From contig NZ_CP049905.1 of NCBI RefSeq assembly GCF_011305535.1, forward strand, positions 3,656,001 to 3,720,000: 64,000 bases of DNA, read 5' to 3'. Origin of the DNA: Diaphorobacter sp. HDW4B (GTDB lineage Bacteria > Pseudomonadota > Gammaproteobacteria > Burkholderiales > Burkholderiaceae_C). The notes beneath the pieces are model-generated. The model was not told the DNA's origin. It made no database searches and worked only from the letters and a program-made list of their open reading frames with translations. Every line of letters starts with the position of its first letter. Position 1 is the stretch's first letter. A program made the position numbers and the translations under genes. Shown one piece after another: positions 37,701 through 45,525 of the stretch.

Positions 37701-39107
37701 AATGGGTTCAGTCCTGAAGCTGGTTTGTTTGCCACCTGTACCGATATCCGCAACGGCAGCGTCACTCGTTTTCCAACCAGCGGCTATGTAACGCTGAACC
37801 AGTCGCAATCCGCGATTTTCAGCAACATCCCCGACACGCTGCAGTGCGTGGTTGCCGTGGATCCCAGCAAGCCCATCACCACACCACCGCCGGGCTATGG
37901 CTGGATGAGCAACACCCCGGTGTTCTACACCAATCCATTCACCATCGTGGCCGGACAGACAGCGAACGGATCGGCCGAATGGACACTTGTGAACAGCCTG
38001 GCCGCACTCACAGTGGATTTGACGGTGACGGGTGGCCCTGCAGGCTTCATCGCTACCGTGCCCGTGTCGGCCCTGTGCGACCAACCCGCCGTCAACACCG
38101 CCTACCCTAGCACTGGCACAGAGAACGCCAGCACACAGCAGCCTGCAGTGATCAGCGCGATCCCTGAGGGCGCCGTCTGCCAAGTGCAGCCCGGCAGCCT
38201 GCCGACAGCGCCGACAGGTTACGCTTGGCAAAGCCCCACGGTCACCGTTGCGCCGACAAGCGTAACGATCGCATCGGGCGGTAGTAGCGCGCATTTGCGA
38301 GCTGTGCTGGTGGCCGACTCGACCAATACCGGCACGGGCAGTCTGACGGTGACTTTCATGCCTACGGGCCTACCTGCAGGCTATAACCCGGTAGTGCAAG
38401 CTAGCGCCATGTGTGATCTGCCCGCTGCAGGCACGCCGTTCCCCGCCAGCGGCACATTGGCCGTAGCAGCGCAAGGCAGCAACAGCGTGGCGTCGATCCC
38501 TGTGGATGCGCACTGCGTGGTTTCGGTCGATGCGGCGCTTCTGCCTGCTGCGCCCGCTGGCTACCAGTGGCAAGGCAGCCCAGTGGTTACGCAGCCAAAC
38601 GCCATCACCACCAGTGGTGTGACGGCTGCCATCACCTGGGTGATGGTTCCCATCCAAATCGGAGGTAACACAGGCAGTCTGAGCATCAGCTTTGTGGCAA
38701 CCGGGGCGCCTGTCGGCTACACACCTACGGTACAGACCTACGCGATTTGCAGTCTGCCCACTGCGGGCACGCGTTACCCTGGCAGCGGCACGCTGGGGGT
38801 GCAGGCGCAAGGAAGTGCAGGCGTGCTGCAGTCCATTCCTGTCGGCGCACAGTGCGTTGTCTCGGTAGACATGGCGCAACTGCCCGCCGCGCCCACTGGC
38901 TACCAGTGGCAAGCCAATCCTGTAGTGACGCAGCCCAATGGCATTACTGCAAACGGAGTGACAGCGACCATCTTCTGGACCATGGTGTCGACTAACGCAG
39001 GCCAAGCAATGCCTGTTCCATCTTTGGGTCAGTGGGCGCTGATACTGCTCTCCCTTGCTTTGGCCGGATTTGCCGCAACAAGCTTGCGCCGCAGCCGAAC
39101 GCATTGA
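34719..39107 (+). CDS. Giant surface protein: DUF11-type domains, tandem repeats, IPTL-CTERM tail
   Basis: A 1462-residue exported protein. The signal peptide is residues 1-35 (WLLLAGVLLLSGQAHAQ). An N-terminal cohesin- or Ig-like domain is followed by several DUF11-type domains (about 170-1000) with phrases such as VVTVRFKIAQPAV and FRNNGPLTV. After that come four tandem repeats of about 100 residues (about 985-1410), of the form G-x-P-x-G-Y/F, CDLP, AxC-VVSVD, GYQWQ, like DUF5979. The tail is VPSLGQWALILLSLALAGF plus RRSRTH, a classic IPTL-CTERM sorting signal, so the protein is probably processed and fixed to the cell surface. An adhesin or matrix role is likely. Confidence 0.88.
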   Translation: MKLGRCWRVLGLGNAFFGWLLLAGVLLLSGQAHAQGSVAVDAPISATGGDNITIPVSMSTVITTSGNSTFNITVDGSLLNVAAVCNAASSSANACAQVSGVVSNGSTVTGTISNLAQGQVVVINVTARVPTESTYTGYANPGSIATIGSLQLPNNSTSSSQGNTTVTYLPYNINYSGAITSPSTTFSFGTDEIVMVNTYTNTGPGLADGIFITGGMETRDTVNWASSPWVLTDKSITCTESNGAQCPTSFDTSGDSWWGKTAIYQARVPTMPVGGQVVVTVRFKIAQPAVGSVQCTASWQSAQVRQAKIRDITGLGHYIDSLTEEQPFPPQLVTAPVPVPACPETDLETQVVTQPPVDLQLNTTYDYEIVFRNNGPLTVDSYTESAFSNHIINPSIQVTATPWQCTATGGATCPDSSGVITAFPPGGEVRMRMTVSLAQTTTPTCGTSPSWFGRLFVSPGQYTNSIDPVTGLIIADSNPANDVGRSTDSNLNLPRPACPVRDIGATVDVIPAAVQFGTPYVVRMTYTNYGPSDMNWPGGPDGPVDLDVRMGGNTGSTATLFASAQLSCTASGGATCPALTQPSYYQQPFSGSWWTYQFGQSFGVNNAFSLPTGGALTYQLTLMPIGYVPNTCPNGGTAPLAVRVGISSLDGAVDPANDPHLNGDTKESVTAPVCEDLTINKQLLVNGVQTNAVDVNGDLSFNLTASAPPTSQGGQPVTSVLIEDILPTGFVFDPATAGQFACTIVPAGDTVTQCATLGNGITWDAQTRSLKINTSMMNAGASVTYAIVGKAENQAGVWTNTATLKLNDNSFYDPNPVSNTSNVEFTVNGIEPTVLKSTLDPVLPVAGANVRYNLSISNPVSGDAVINGSLSDTLPAGFTLVSASTPVVSGGASFDEVQTPQAGATTLNWSALTMPPGSSVSVDIVVKSNPQLTCGPAIIHNSATFDYFVGAAARTVTYDGPAPGHPREDVTFPCVPVAYGTLAVSMNVYGPQPPNGFSPEAGLFATCTDIRNGSVTRFPTSGYVTLNQSQSAIFSNIPDTLQCVVAVDPSKPITTPPPGYGWMSNTPVFYTNPFTIVAGQTANGSAEWTLVNSLAALTVDLTVTGGPAGFIATVPVSALCDQPAVNTAYPSTGTENASTQQPAVISAIPEGAVCQVQPGSLPTAPTGYAWQSPTVTVAPTSVTIASGGSSAHLRAVLVADSTNTGTGSLTVTFMPTGLPAGYNPVVQASAMCDLPAAGTPFPASGTLAVAAQGSNSVASIPVDAHCVVSVDAALLPAAPAGYQWQGSPVVTQPNAITTSGVTAAITWVMVPIQIGGNTGSLSISFVATGAPVGYTPTVQTYAICSLPTAGTRYPGSGTLGVQAQGSAGVLQSIPVGAQCVVSVDMAQLPAAPTGYQWQANPVVTQPNGITANGVTATIFWTMVSTNAGQAMPVPSLGQWALILLSLALAGFAATSLRRSRTH

Positions 39108-39114
39108 TTCAAGT

Positions 39115-39143
39115 GGAGGAGGGTGTGTGACACAACCTCCTCC
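39115..39143 (+). terminator. Candidate terminator hairpin after the surface protein
   Basis: Arms GGAGGAGG and CCTCCTCC plus an inner GTGTG-like pairing with one mismatch and loop TGA. No T-run follows, so its strength is uncertain. Confidence 0.5.
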
Positions 39144-39269
39144 CTTGAATATGCTGCCAGTTCTTGCTTTCCTTGCAACGGCCATTTCCGCAGCGACGCC
39201 GATTTCGTCGAAATCTGCATATCTGTCTGAAAGGTAAATTTCAGTGCTATAACTTCAGCTTCGAGTCGC

Positions 39270-39355
39270 GGAGAGGTGGCAGAGTGGCCGAATGTACCTG
39301 ACTCGATATCAGGCGCTGCAGCAATGCAAACCTGAATTCGAATCCCACCCTCATT
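39270..39355 (+). pseudogene. tRNA-Ser(CGA) remnant
   Basis: It retains the D arm, the anticodon stem and the CGA anticodon. The T stem is broken (CCTGA against CCCAC), the acceptor 3' strand reads CCTCATT instead of CCTCTCC, and there is no encoded CCA. It should not give a functional tRNA. Confidence 0.85.
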
Positions 39356-39483
39356 GATAAGAATTCATGAAAGACGGGTTCCTGCGTTCCGTTTTGCATT
39401 GCTACCTTCTGGATGGCCTGTCTTGATAAGTGGCATCTAATCCTTGCAGTTCTCAAGTCTGCGGGCAGTTTGACGTGGTTGTT

Positions 39484-40077
39484 CTAAAGTGCAAACAACC
39501 TCCCTCCCACGCGGTTTGCCAGTTCCTCAAGAGGCTTTACGTCCTCCAGCGCCAGCAGGCTCAGTGGGTAGCTATCGCTGTCGATATCGAAGGTGACCAG
39601 CGCGACACCCTGCGAGCGCAGATGGACACTGGCCTCCATCAACGCATCATGACCCGTGGCTTTGCTGTCCGCGAGAGCATCTAGAGAAAGCCCGCGTTGC
39701 CGCGAGGATTGAAGTTGTTGAACGCCCCAGATTACGTCTCCCATGTCCAGTTTCCAATCCATCTCATGGAGCTGTCCCCGGCGCTGCAAGCCATCTACCA
39801 GCGCCAACCAGGGAGATACAGCGTCCGGACTTTCGATGCCCCGATTGGCAAGATCGTCGGCAAAGCGGCTGTAGTAATGCTCAGGCTCGTTCAGCGCCTG
39901 CTCCACTTCGCTCCATAGCGCGTCCGCATCATCCGGGACCAGTGCCCTCCCTGCTGCGGCACACAACGCTCGCCAATGCTCGGCATTTGCCGGCGAAGCA
40001 TCGGGCGCAGGTGACTGCGGGCCCGTGGAGGCGGGGTCGTTGCTGATCAGTTTCCGAAGCCATGTGAACACGCTCAT
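39484..40077 (-). CDS. DUF6630-like hypothetical protein
   Basis: A 197-residue cytoplasmic protein. LVPDDADALWSEVEQAL and WLALVDGLQRRGQLHEMDWKLD resemble DUF6630 proteins, as does the C-terminal FDIDSDSYPLSLL. No catalytic motif is seen. It lies alone between the tRNA-Ser remnant and the intact tRNA-Ser, which suggests a gene inserted or trapped at this tRNA. Function unknown. Confidence 0.75.
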   Translation of the reverse strand: MSVFTWLRKLISNDPASTGPQSPAPDASPANAEHWRALCAAAGRALVPDDADALWSEVEQALNEPEHYYSRFADDLANRGIESPDAVSPWLALVDGLQRRGQLHEMDWKLDMGDVIWGVQQLQSSRQRGLSLDALADSKATGHDALMEASVHLRSQGVALVTFDIDSDSYPLSLLALEDVKPLEELANRVGGRLFAL

Positions 40078-40181
40078 GTGAAAGTCATCCTCAACTTTTT
40101 ATGAATGCAGTGGCACGCTTGGACAGACGGGCGCTGCACGGAAAAAATATCAAGTCTGCCAAAACACCAAAAATTCCCTGC

Positions 40182-40187
40182 TATAAT
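40182..40187 (+). promoter_or_regulatory. -10 box of tRNA-Ser
   Basis: A perfect TATAAT 16 bases upstream of the tRNA 5' end. The matching position in the remnant copy reads TATAAC. No good -35 is visible. Confidence 0.6.
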
Positions 40188-40203
40188 TTCAGCTTCGAGT
40201 CGC

Positions 40204-40293
<90 letters not shown>

Positions 40294-40307
40294 ACTCACT
40301 AGCAAAC

Positions 40308-40330
40308 AAGCGCCTTTAGGGCGCTTTTTT
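40308..40330 (+). terminator. Rho-independent terminator of tRNA-Ser
   Basis: Arms AAGCGCC (40308-40314) and GGCGCTT (40320-40326), followed by a run of T. It lies 15 bases after the tRNA. Confidence 0.9.
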
Positions 40331-40639
40331 GTTGTGCCCATCAATCTACCCATCCATTTCTTGGGGTTGTGAGTCCAGGAAAGGGCTCGCGATTGCATGC
40401 GGATCCACATCGGACTACCCCAACCGGGATGGTCGTCACTTCCACAGTCGCCCCCTGACGGTTGTAGAGCGTCACGGCGCAGGGTGTTGTTGGTCTTGTT
40501 CCTGGCTTGAGCACGGTTGCATGCCGTGGATGTTGGTGCCAGTGAGCGCCGCTTTATGCGGTGCGATCGCGGTGGCGATGTGGCTGCGGTGGGTTGAATT
40601 GAATGGAGTTGATGGGTGCGTCGTTGTGCGACGCACCGC
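40331..40639. other. Intergenic region without recognised features
   Basis: About 310 bases between the tRNA-Ser terminator and the end of the LacI-family gene. A short open frame has atypical Cys/Trp-rich composition. I see no gene, repeat or strong hairpin. Confidence 0.4.
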
Positions 40640-41689
40640 TCACTTTCGGCTCGCAGGAGCGCCGCAGCTTTCGCGGATTTTCAACTGAACTTCCAGTGCG
40701 TGCGGGTCGCTGCCCATGGCTTCGCCGAGTTGGCTGAGCAGGTAGTGGCCGGCCTTCATGCCGACTTCGCGGATGGGGATGTGCAGCGTGGTGAGCGGGG
40801 GATTCACGTAGGCTGAGAAATCGTTGTCGTTGAAGCTGGCCACCGACATGTCGCGTGGCACGCGCAGCCCGCTTTCCTGCAGACCCCGCATGGCGCCGAC
40901 GGCCAGGTAGTCGCTGGCGCAAAGGATGGCCGTGATGCCGGTGCTTGCCGAGAGCAATTGTTTGGCAGCATGTCGCCCTTGCTCGAAGCCGTGTTCCGTG
41001 TAGATGCAAGCGTCGGGGTTGATGTGCAGGCGATGTTTCTTTGCCGCAGCCTTCACGCCTTGCAGACGCAGGCGTGAGCGGTAGCGCAGGGGGCTCTGGG
41101 TCTGCCCCCAGATCAGACCGATTTCCTTGTGGCCGAGATCCGCGAGATGCTCCAGTGCAATGCGCCCGTTGCGCGATTCATCGAGTCCGATGCAATGCCC
41201 GCCGCCCTTGGGATCACCCCACAGGTGGGCATGAGGAATGGGGTAGCGAGCGAGGATTTCGGTGGTCTGCTCCAGGCCCTCGAAACCCAGCAGGGCGATG
41301 GCATCGACGCCCCGGGCGAGCATGGCCGCAAGTGCCGTGAATTCGGTCTTGCCATCCGGAACCGGCGCTGACAGAAGCAGTGTGTAGCCTTTTTTGGCGA
41401 CCTCACTCTCCAGTCCCTCCACGACCTGCGCGAAGTTGGAGCTGCCGAACTTGAGGATCACCGCGCCGATGGTGTGACTGCGCCGCATCGCGAGTGCGCG
41501 GGCCGCGCCGTTGACGACATAGCCAAGCTTCTGCACGGCCTGCATCACGCGGTCCCGGGTTTCCTCGCTGATCATTTCCGGGCGGCTCAAGGTGCGCGAG
41601 ACGGTGCCTGTGGATACGCCAGCCATGGCGGCCACATCGGCGAGGGAGGCGGGCTTGTTCGCGGATGGCTGGGCGGTCTTCTGGTTCAT
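40640..41689 (-). CDS. LacI-family transcriptional regulator
   Basis: A 349-residue repressor. The N-terminal helix-turn-helix is SLADVAAMAGVSTGTVSRTL (about 15-34), with the hinge helix near NGAARALAMRR, followed by a periplasmic-binding-protein-like ligand domain. The ATG at 41689 was chosen because it places the helix-turn-helix at the usual distance from the N-terminus. It is divergent from a Bug receptor, D-aminoacylase and SDR operon and probably controls it; two perfect palindromes lie between. The effector is unknown. Confidence 0.93.
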   Translation of the reverse strand: MNQKTAQPSANKPASLADVAAMAGVSTGTVSRTLSRPEMISEETRDRVMQAVQKLGYVVNGAARALAMRRSHTIGAVILKFGSSNFAQVVEGLESEVAKKGYTLLLSAPVPDGKTEFTALAAMLARGVDAIALLGFEGLEQTTEILARYPIPHAHLWGDPKGGGHCIGLDESRNGRIALEHLADLGHKEIGLIWGQTQSPLRYRSRLRLQGVKAAAKKHRLHINPDACIYTEHGFEQGRHAAKQLLSASTGITAILCASDYLAVGAMRGLQESGLRVPRDMSVASFNDNDFSAYVNPPLTTLHIPIREVGMKAGHYLLSQLGEAMGSDPHALEVQLKIRESCGAPASRK

Positions 41690-41710
41690 GGATGCGTGAT
41701 GGCAGCGCAG

Positions 41711-41726
41711 TTCACAAATTTGTGAA
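41711..41726. promoter_or_regulatory. Palindrome near the LacI-family gene start
   Basis: TTCACAAATTTGTGAA, a perfect 16-base palindrome 21 bases upstream of the regulator ATG, is placed for autoregulation or for binding of a second regulator. Confidence 0.55.
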
Positions 41727-41780
41727 TTTGCTAGTGGTATTCCCCAGATATTAGCTGCATCGGCTGCGCATACCATTTTA

Positions 41781-41794
41781 TGCAAGCGCTTGCA
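41781..41794. promoter_or_regulatory. LacI-type operator candidate
   Basis: TGCAAGCGCTTGCA, a perfect 14-base palindrome with a central CG, as is typical of LacI/GalR-family operators. It lies 49 bases upstream of the Bug receptor ATG, in the region between the divergent genes. Confidence 0.7.
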
Positions 41795-41843
41795 TTGAGT
41801 TGGATTGGCAATTATTCGAACATCAACCCACATGGAGATAACC

Positions 41844-42842
41844 ATGGCTCGTAAGTACACAAGACGCTCCTGTCTTGCTCTGGGCGCTTTGGCCCTGAGC
41901 GTTTGCAGCTCGCCGATGGCCTGGGCCGAAGAGGTCTGGCCGCAGCCCGGAAAACCCATCCGCATCGTGGTGCCGCTGCCCGCGGGATCGGGCTCCGATG
42001 TGGCTGCGCGCCTGCTGGGCAAGCTGATGAGCGATGAGCTCAAGGGGCACCCGGTCATCATCGACAACAAGCCCGGAGCGTCGACGATGATCGGCGCGCA
42101 GGAGGTGGCACGTGCGCCTGCCGATGGACACACGCTGCTCTACACCATCGTCGTCACGCACACGCAGAACCCGCATCTGTACGCCAAGCTGCCGTACGAC
42201 CCGGTGAAGGATTTCACGCCGCTGGCGCAGGTGATGAAGTCGGCCACGGTGTTGATCGCCGCGCCGAATGCACCGTTCAACAACCTCAAGGAACTGGTGG
42301 CCTATGCCAAGGCCAACCCGGACAAGATGAACTATGCGAGCTATTCGCCGGGCTCCACTTCGCATTTGAATGCCGAGCTGCTGCAGATGCGAACCGGCAC
42401 CAAGATGCTGCATGTGCCCTACAAAGGCGCGACGGATGCGTCGCGGGCCTTGGTGGCAGGCGATGTACAGATCTACTTTGACGGCACGGCCAGCGCGGTG
42501 TCGCTCATCAAGGCTGGCAAGGCCAAGGGAATCGGCGCGGCGACGCCGGTGCGCGTGCCTGCGTTGCCGGATCTGCCGACGATCCAGGAGCAGGGCGTGG
42601 AGGGCATCAACATCGTGGGCTGGCAAGGCATGTTCGGCTCGGGAAAGATGTCGCCGTCACTGACCGAGAAAGTCAGTGCGGTCATCAGCAAGGCGTCTCG
42701 CTCCAAGGAAATGCTGGCGTTGATCGAGACGCAGGGCAACGAGGCGTCGGGCGCCGGTGCAGCGGAGTTCGCGCGCATTGTGGCGAACGACAGCGTGAAG
42801 TGGGGCGAGGTCATCAAGGCCGCCGGTATTCGTCTGGATTGA
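41844..42842 (+). CDS. Bug/TctC-family periplasmic solute receptor
   Basis: A 332-residue receptor with a signal peptide (1-29, ending PMAWAEE) and the family phrases IRIVVPLPAGSGSDVAAR and VIIDNKPGASTMIGAQEV. A GGAG site precedes the ATG at 41844 by 6 bases. It begins an operon with the D-aminoacylase and SDR genes and presumably captures their substrate, perhaps an N-acyl-D-amino acid or related amide. Confidence 0.91.
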   Translation: MARKYTRRSCLALGALALSVCSSPMAWAEEVWPQPGKPIRIVVPLPAGSGSDVAARLLGKLMSDELKGHPVIIDNKPGASTMIGAQEVARAPADGHTLLYTIVVTHTQNPHLYAKLPYDPVKDFTPLAQVMKSATVLIAAPNAPFNNLKELVAYAKANPDKMNYASYSPGSTSHLNAELLQMRTGTKMLHVPYKGATDASRALVAGDVQIYFDGTASAVSLIKAGKAKGIGAATPVRVPALPDLPTIQEQGVEGINIVGWQGMFGSGKMSPSLTEKVSAVISKASRSKEMLALIETQGNEASGAGAAEFARIVANDSVKWGEVIKAAGIRLD

Positions 42843-42859
42843 GAAGGCAGGAACACAAC

Positions 42860-44593
42860 ATGTTTGATACCGTTATTCGAGGTGGCCGGATCGTCGATGG
42901 CACGGGCGCGCCCGCATTCGAAGGTGACCTTGGCATTCGCGATGGAAAGATTGCGGCCGTGGGCGGCAAGCTGGAATCCGGCAAGCAGGAGATCGATGCG
43001 CATGGCGCGCTGGTCACGCCAGGCTGGGTGGATGTGCACACGCATTTCGATGGACAGGCGACGTGGGACCCGTATCTGAGTCCGTCCACCGACCATGGCG
43101 TGACGAGCGTCGTCATGGGCAACTGCGGCGTGGGATTCGCGCCCGTGAAGGCCGATCGCCGTGACTGGCTGATCCGCGTGATGGAGGGGGTGGAGGACAT
43201 TCCCGGCACGGTTTTGTCGGAAGGCATTCGCTGGGATTGGGAGACGTTTCCTGAATATCTGGATGCACTCGCGCGCATGCCGCGAGCCCTCGACATCGGC
43301 GCGCAGATTCCGCATTCCGCGCTGCGCACCTACGTGATGGGCGAGCGCGGTATCACGCACGATGAAGCCACGCCCGACGACATCCGTCAGATGATCGCTG
43401 CGGTGAAGGAAGGGCTCAAGGCCGGTGCGCTGGGCTTCTCGACCACGCGGACCTTCATCCACAAGTACGAAACGCGCAAGTTTCCGCCCGGCACGTTTGC
43501 CACGCCGGATGAAATCCTCGGCATTGCGCGCGCGATGAAGGAGGTCGGGCACGGCGTGTTCCAGATGACGTCCAACCACTACCAGATGGAGACCGAGTTT
43601 CCGTGGCTCCGGCAGATTGCGCAGGACAACCAGTTGCCCGTGGCGTTCGCGCTGGTGCAGACCGATGGAACGGTCGAGAACTGGAAGCGCCTGCTGACCA
43701 GCCTCGATCAGGCGCACAAGGACGGCGTGCCGATCTATGGTGCGGTGGCCGGTCGGCCAGCGGGCATTCTGATGGCGTGGCAGGGATCGATCCACCCCTT
43801 CATGGCGCACGATGTGTGGAAGCAGATGGCGGCGTTGCCCTGGGAGGAAAAGCTCAAGCGCTTGCGTGATCCGCAGATTCGTGCGCAGCTCACCGACATG
43901 CAAGCGCTGTTGGGCTCGGCGGAGTTCGATTCGCGCCTTGCCTACCTCACCCAAAGCTTCCAGAAGATGTACGCACTCGGTGCCGAGCCCGACTACGAGC
44001 CGCCGCAGGAGCGCAGCATTGCGGCCATTTCGCAGCGTGATGGTCGCAGCCCGCTGGAGATCGCCTACGACATGCTGATGGAGCAGGACGGCAAGGGCAT
44101 CATCTATTTTCCGAGCTTCAATTACGCCTACAACGATTTGAGCCAGTTGCACACGCAGCTCCAGCATCCAAGCACGATGATGAGTCTGGCCGATGGTGGC
44201 GCGCATTGCGGCTACATCTGCGATGTGAGCATGCCGACCTACATGCTCACGCACTGGGTGCGCGACCGTCAGCGTGGGCCACGTCTGCCGCTTGAGCACA
44301 TCGTGAAGAAGCAGACCATGGACACTGCCAACATCTACGGCATGCGTGATCGCGGGCAGCTCAAGCCGGGTTATCTGGCCGATGTGAACATCATCGACTT
44401 CGACAAGCTGCGCCTGCCGCCGCCTTATGTGGCCTTCGATCTGCCTGCCGGTGGACGGCGTTTGAACCAGACGGCCGAGGGCTATGTGGCGACGCTCAAG
44501 CGCGGCCAGATCATCATGCAGAACGGCAAACCCACAGGCGCGTTGCCCGGCGGGCTGGTGCGCGGTCCGCAGGCGAAACCGCAATCGGTCTGA
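42860..44593 (+). CDS. N-acyl-D-amino-acid deacylase family amidohydrolase
   Basis: A 577-residue zinc amidohydrolase. The start MFDTVIRGGRIVDGTGAPA is typical of the superfamily, and DVHTHFDGQATWDPYL carries the first metal-binding HxH. Later metal-site regions include SNHYQMET and the DGGAHCGYICD segment. The length and pattern match D-aminoacylase/N-acyl-D-glutamate deacylase-like proteins, which remove an acyl group from a D-amino acid. It starts 18 bases after the receptor gene. The exact substrate is not known. Confidence 0.88.
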   Translation: MFDTVIRGGRIVDGTGAPAFEGDLGIRDGKIAAVGGKLESGKQEIDAHGALVTPGWVDVHTHFDGQATWDPYLSPSTDHGVTSVVMGNCGVGFAPVKADRRDWLIRVMEGVEDIPGTVLSEGIRWDWETFPEYLDALARMPRALDIGAQIPHSALRTYVMGERGITHDEATPDDIRQMIAAVKEGLKAGALGFSTTRTFIHKYETRKFPPGTFATPDEILGIARAMKEVGHGVFQMTSNHYQMETEFPWLRQIAQDNQLPVAFALVQTDGTVENWKRLLTSLDQAHKDGVPIYGAVAGRPAGILMAWQGSIHPFMAHDVWKQMAALPWEEKLKRLRDPQIRAQLTDMQALLGSAEFDSRLAYLTQSFQKMYALGAEPDYEPPQERSIAAISQRDGRSPLEIAYDMLMEQDGKGIIYFPSFNYAYNDLSQLHTQLQHPSTMMSLADGGAHCGYICDVSMPTYMLTHWVRDRQRGPRLPLEHIVKKQTMDTANIYGMRDRGQLKPGYLADVNIIDFDKLRLPPPYVAFDLPAGGRRLNQTAEGYVATLKRGQIIMQNGKPTGALPGGLVRGPQAKPQSV

Positions 44594-44704
44594 ACCTGGC
44601 TTCGAGCATCCCGCTCGCGTGTATGGAAATGAGGAGTCTGCGCCCGTCGCGATGCCATGATGGGCGCACTTCCAATCTTCGGACGAGCGAAAGGCATCTC
44701 TCTC

Positions 44705-45409
44705 ATGAGCAACGAACAAACCAGGACAGCCATCATCACCGGCGCAGGCGGCGCACTGGGATCCGCTGTGGTCACGCATCTGCTGGAACAGGGCTTTCAA
44801 GTGGTGGCGCTGGAGCGGCATCCCGAGCATGTGCAGGCGCGCTTTGGTGATGCAGGCGAAGCGAACGCGCGGCTGTTGGCGTTGGCATGTGATGTGACCG
44901 ATGTGGCGAGCTGCAAGGCGGCCTGCGAGCAGACCGTGCAGCGCTTTGGGCGCATCGATGTGCTGTGCAACATCGCGGGTGGATTCAGCATGGGCGCTTC
45001 GACGGCTGCGGATGCGGTCGCGCAGTACGAGCATCTGATGAGCCTGAACGCGGGCGCGGTGTTCAAGATGGTTCACTGCGTGGCGCCGGTCATGTTGCAG
45101 GCAGGGGCGGGCAGCATCGTCAACGTCGGCGCGCAGTCGGCGCTCGCGGGCCAAGCGAACATGGCGGCGTATGGCGCGTCCAAGAGTGCGGTGATCCGCA
45201 TGACCGAATCGTTCGCCAGGGAGTTCAAGGCGCAGGGCGTGCGGGTGAACTGCATTCTGCCCGCCACCATCGACACGCCGCAAAACCGCAAGGACATGCC
45301 CGATGCGGATTTCTCGCAGTGGACTTCGCCCGAGAAGATTGCGCAGGTGATCGGCTTCCTGGCGTCCGAGCAGTCGGCTGCGGTGAACGGCGCGAGCATC
45401 GCGGTCTGA
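44705..45409 (+). CDS. Short-chain dehydrogenase/reductase
   Basis: A 234-residue NAD(P)-dependent oxidoreductase. The cofactor loop is TGAGGALG (12-19), a slight variant of TGxxxGxG. The active site has Ser145 (VGAQS), Tyr156 and Lys160 (AYGASK), with NIAGG at 89-93. It is third in the operon with the receptor and deacylase (112-base gap), probably acting on a product of that pathway. Confidence 0.9.
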   Translation: MSNEQTRTAIITGAGGALGSAVVTHLLEQGFQVVALERHPEHVQARFGDAGEANARLLALACDVTDVASCKAACEQTVQRFGRIDVLCNIAGGFSMGASTAADAVAQYEHLMSLNAGAVFKMVHCVAPVMLQAGAGSIVNVGAQSALAGQANMAAYGASKSAVIRMTESFAREFKAQGVRVNCILPATIDTPQNRKDMPDADFSQWTSPEKIAQVIGFLASEQSAAVNGASIAV

Positions 45410-45412
45410 ACG

Positions 45413-45450
45413 AAAAAATGCCGAGGCTGCTCGCAAGAGCAACCTCGGCA
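45413..45450 (-). terminator. Rho-independent terminator of the xsc-pta transcript
   Basis: The hairpin has 8-base arms TGCCGAGG/CCTCGGCA, one mismatch, then TGCTC/GAGCA and a GCAA loop. On the minus strand it is followed by a T-run (AAAAAA on the plus strand at 45413-45418). It may also stop the convergent SDR transcript. Confidence 0.88.
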
Positions 45451-45525
45451 ACTACAAGACCCTTGCAGGGGTCGACTTCGAAAGCAACTGGGGAAATGGA
45501 ATAAATAAGGACGAGGCGTCGCGTC

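Noticed and set aside
39301-39355. A second functional tRNA-Ser
   Set aside because: The acceptor and T stems do not pair and CCA is missing, so it is called a remnant.
42473-45451. A 992-codon open frame on the minus strand across the Bug-deacylase-SDR operon
   Set aside because: It covers three well-supported plus-strand genes and has the Arg/His-rich composition of a shadow of GC-rich codons.
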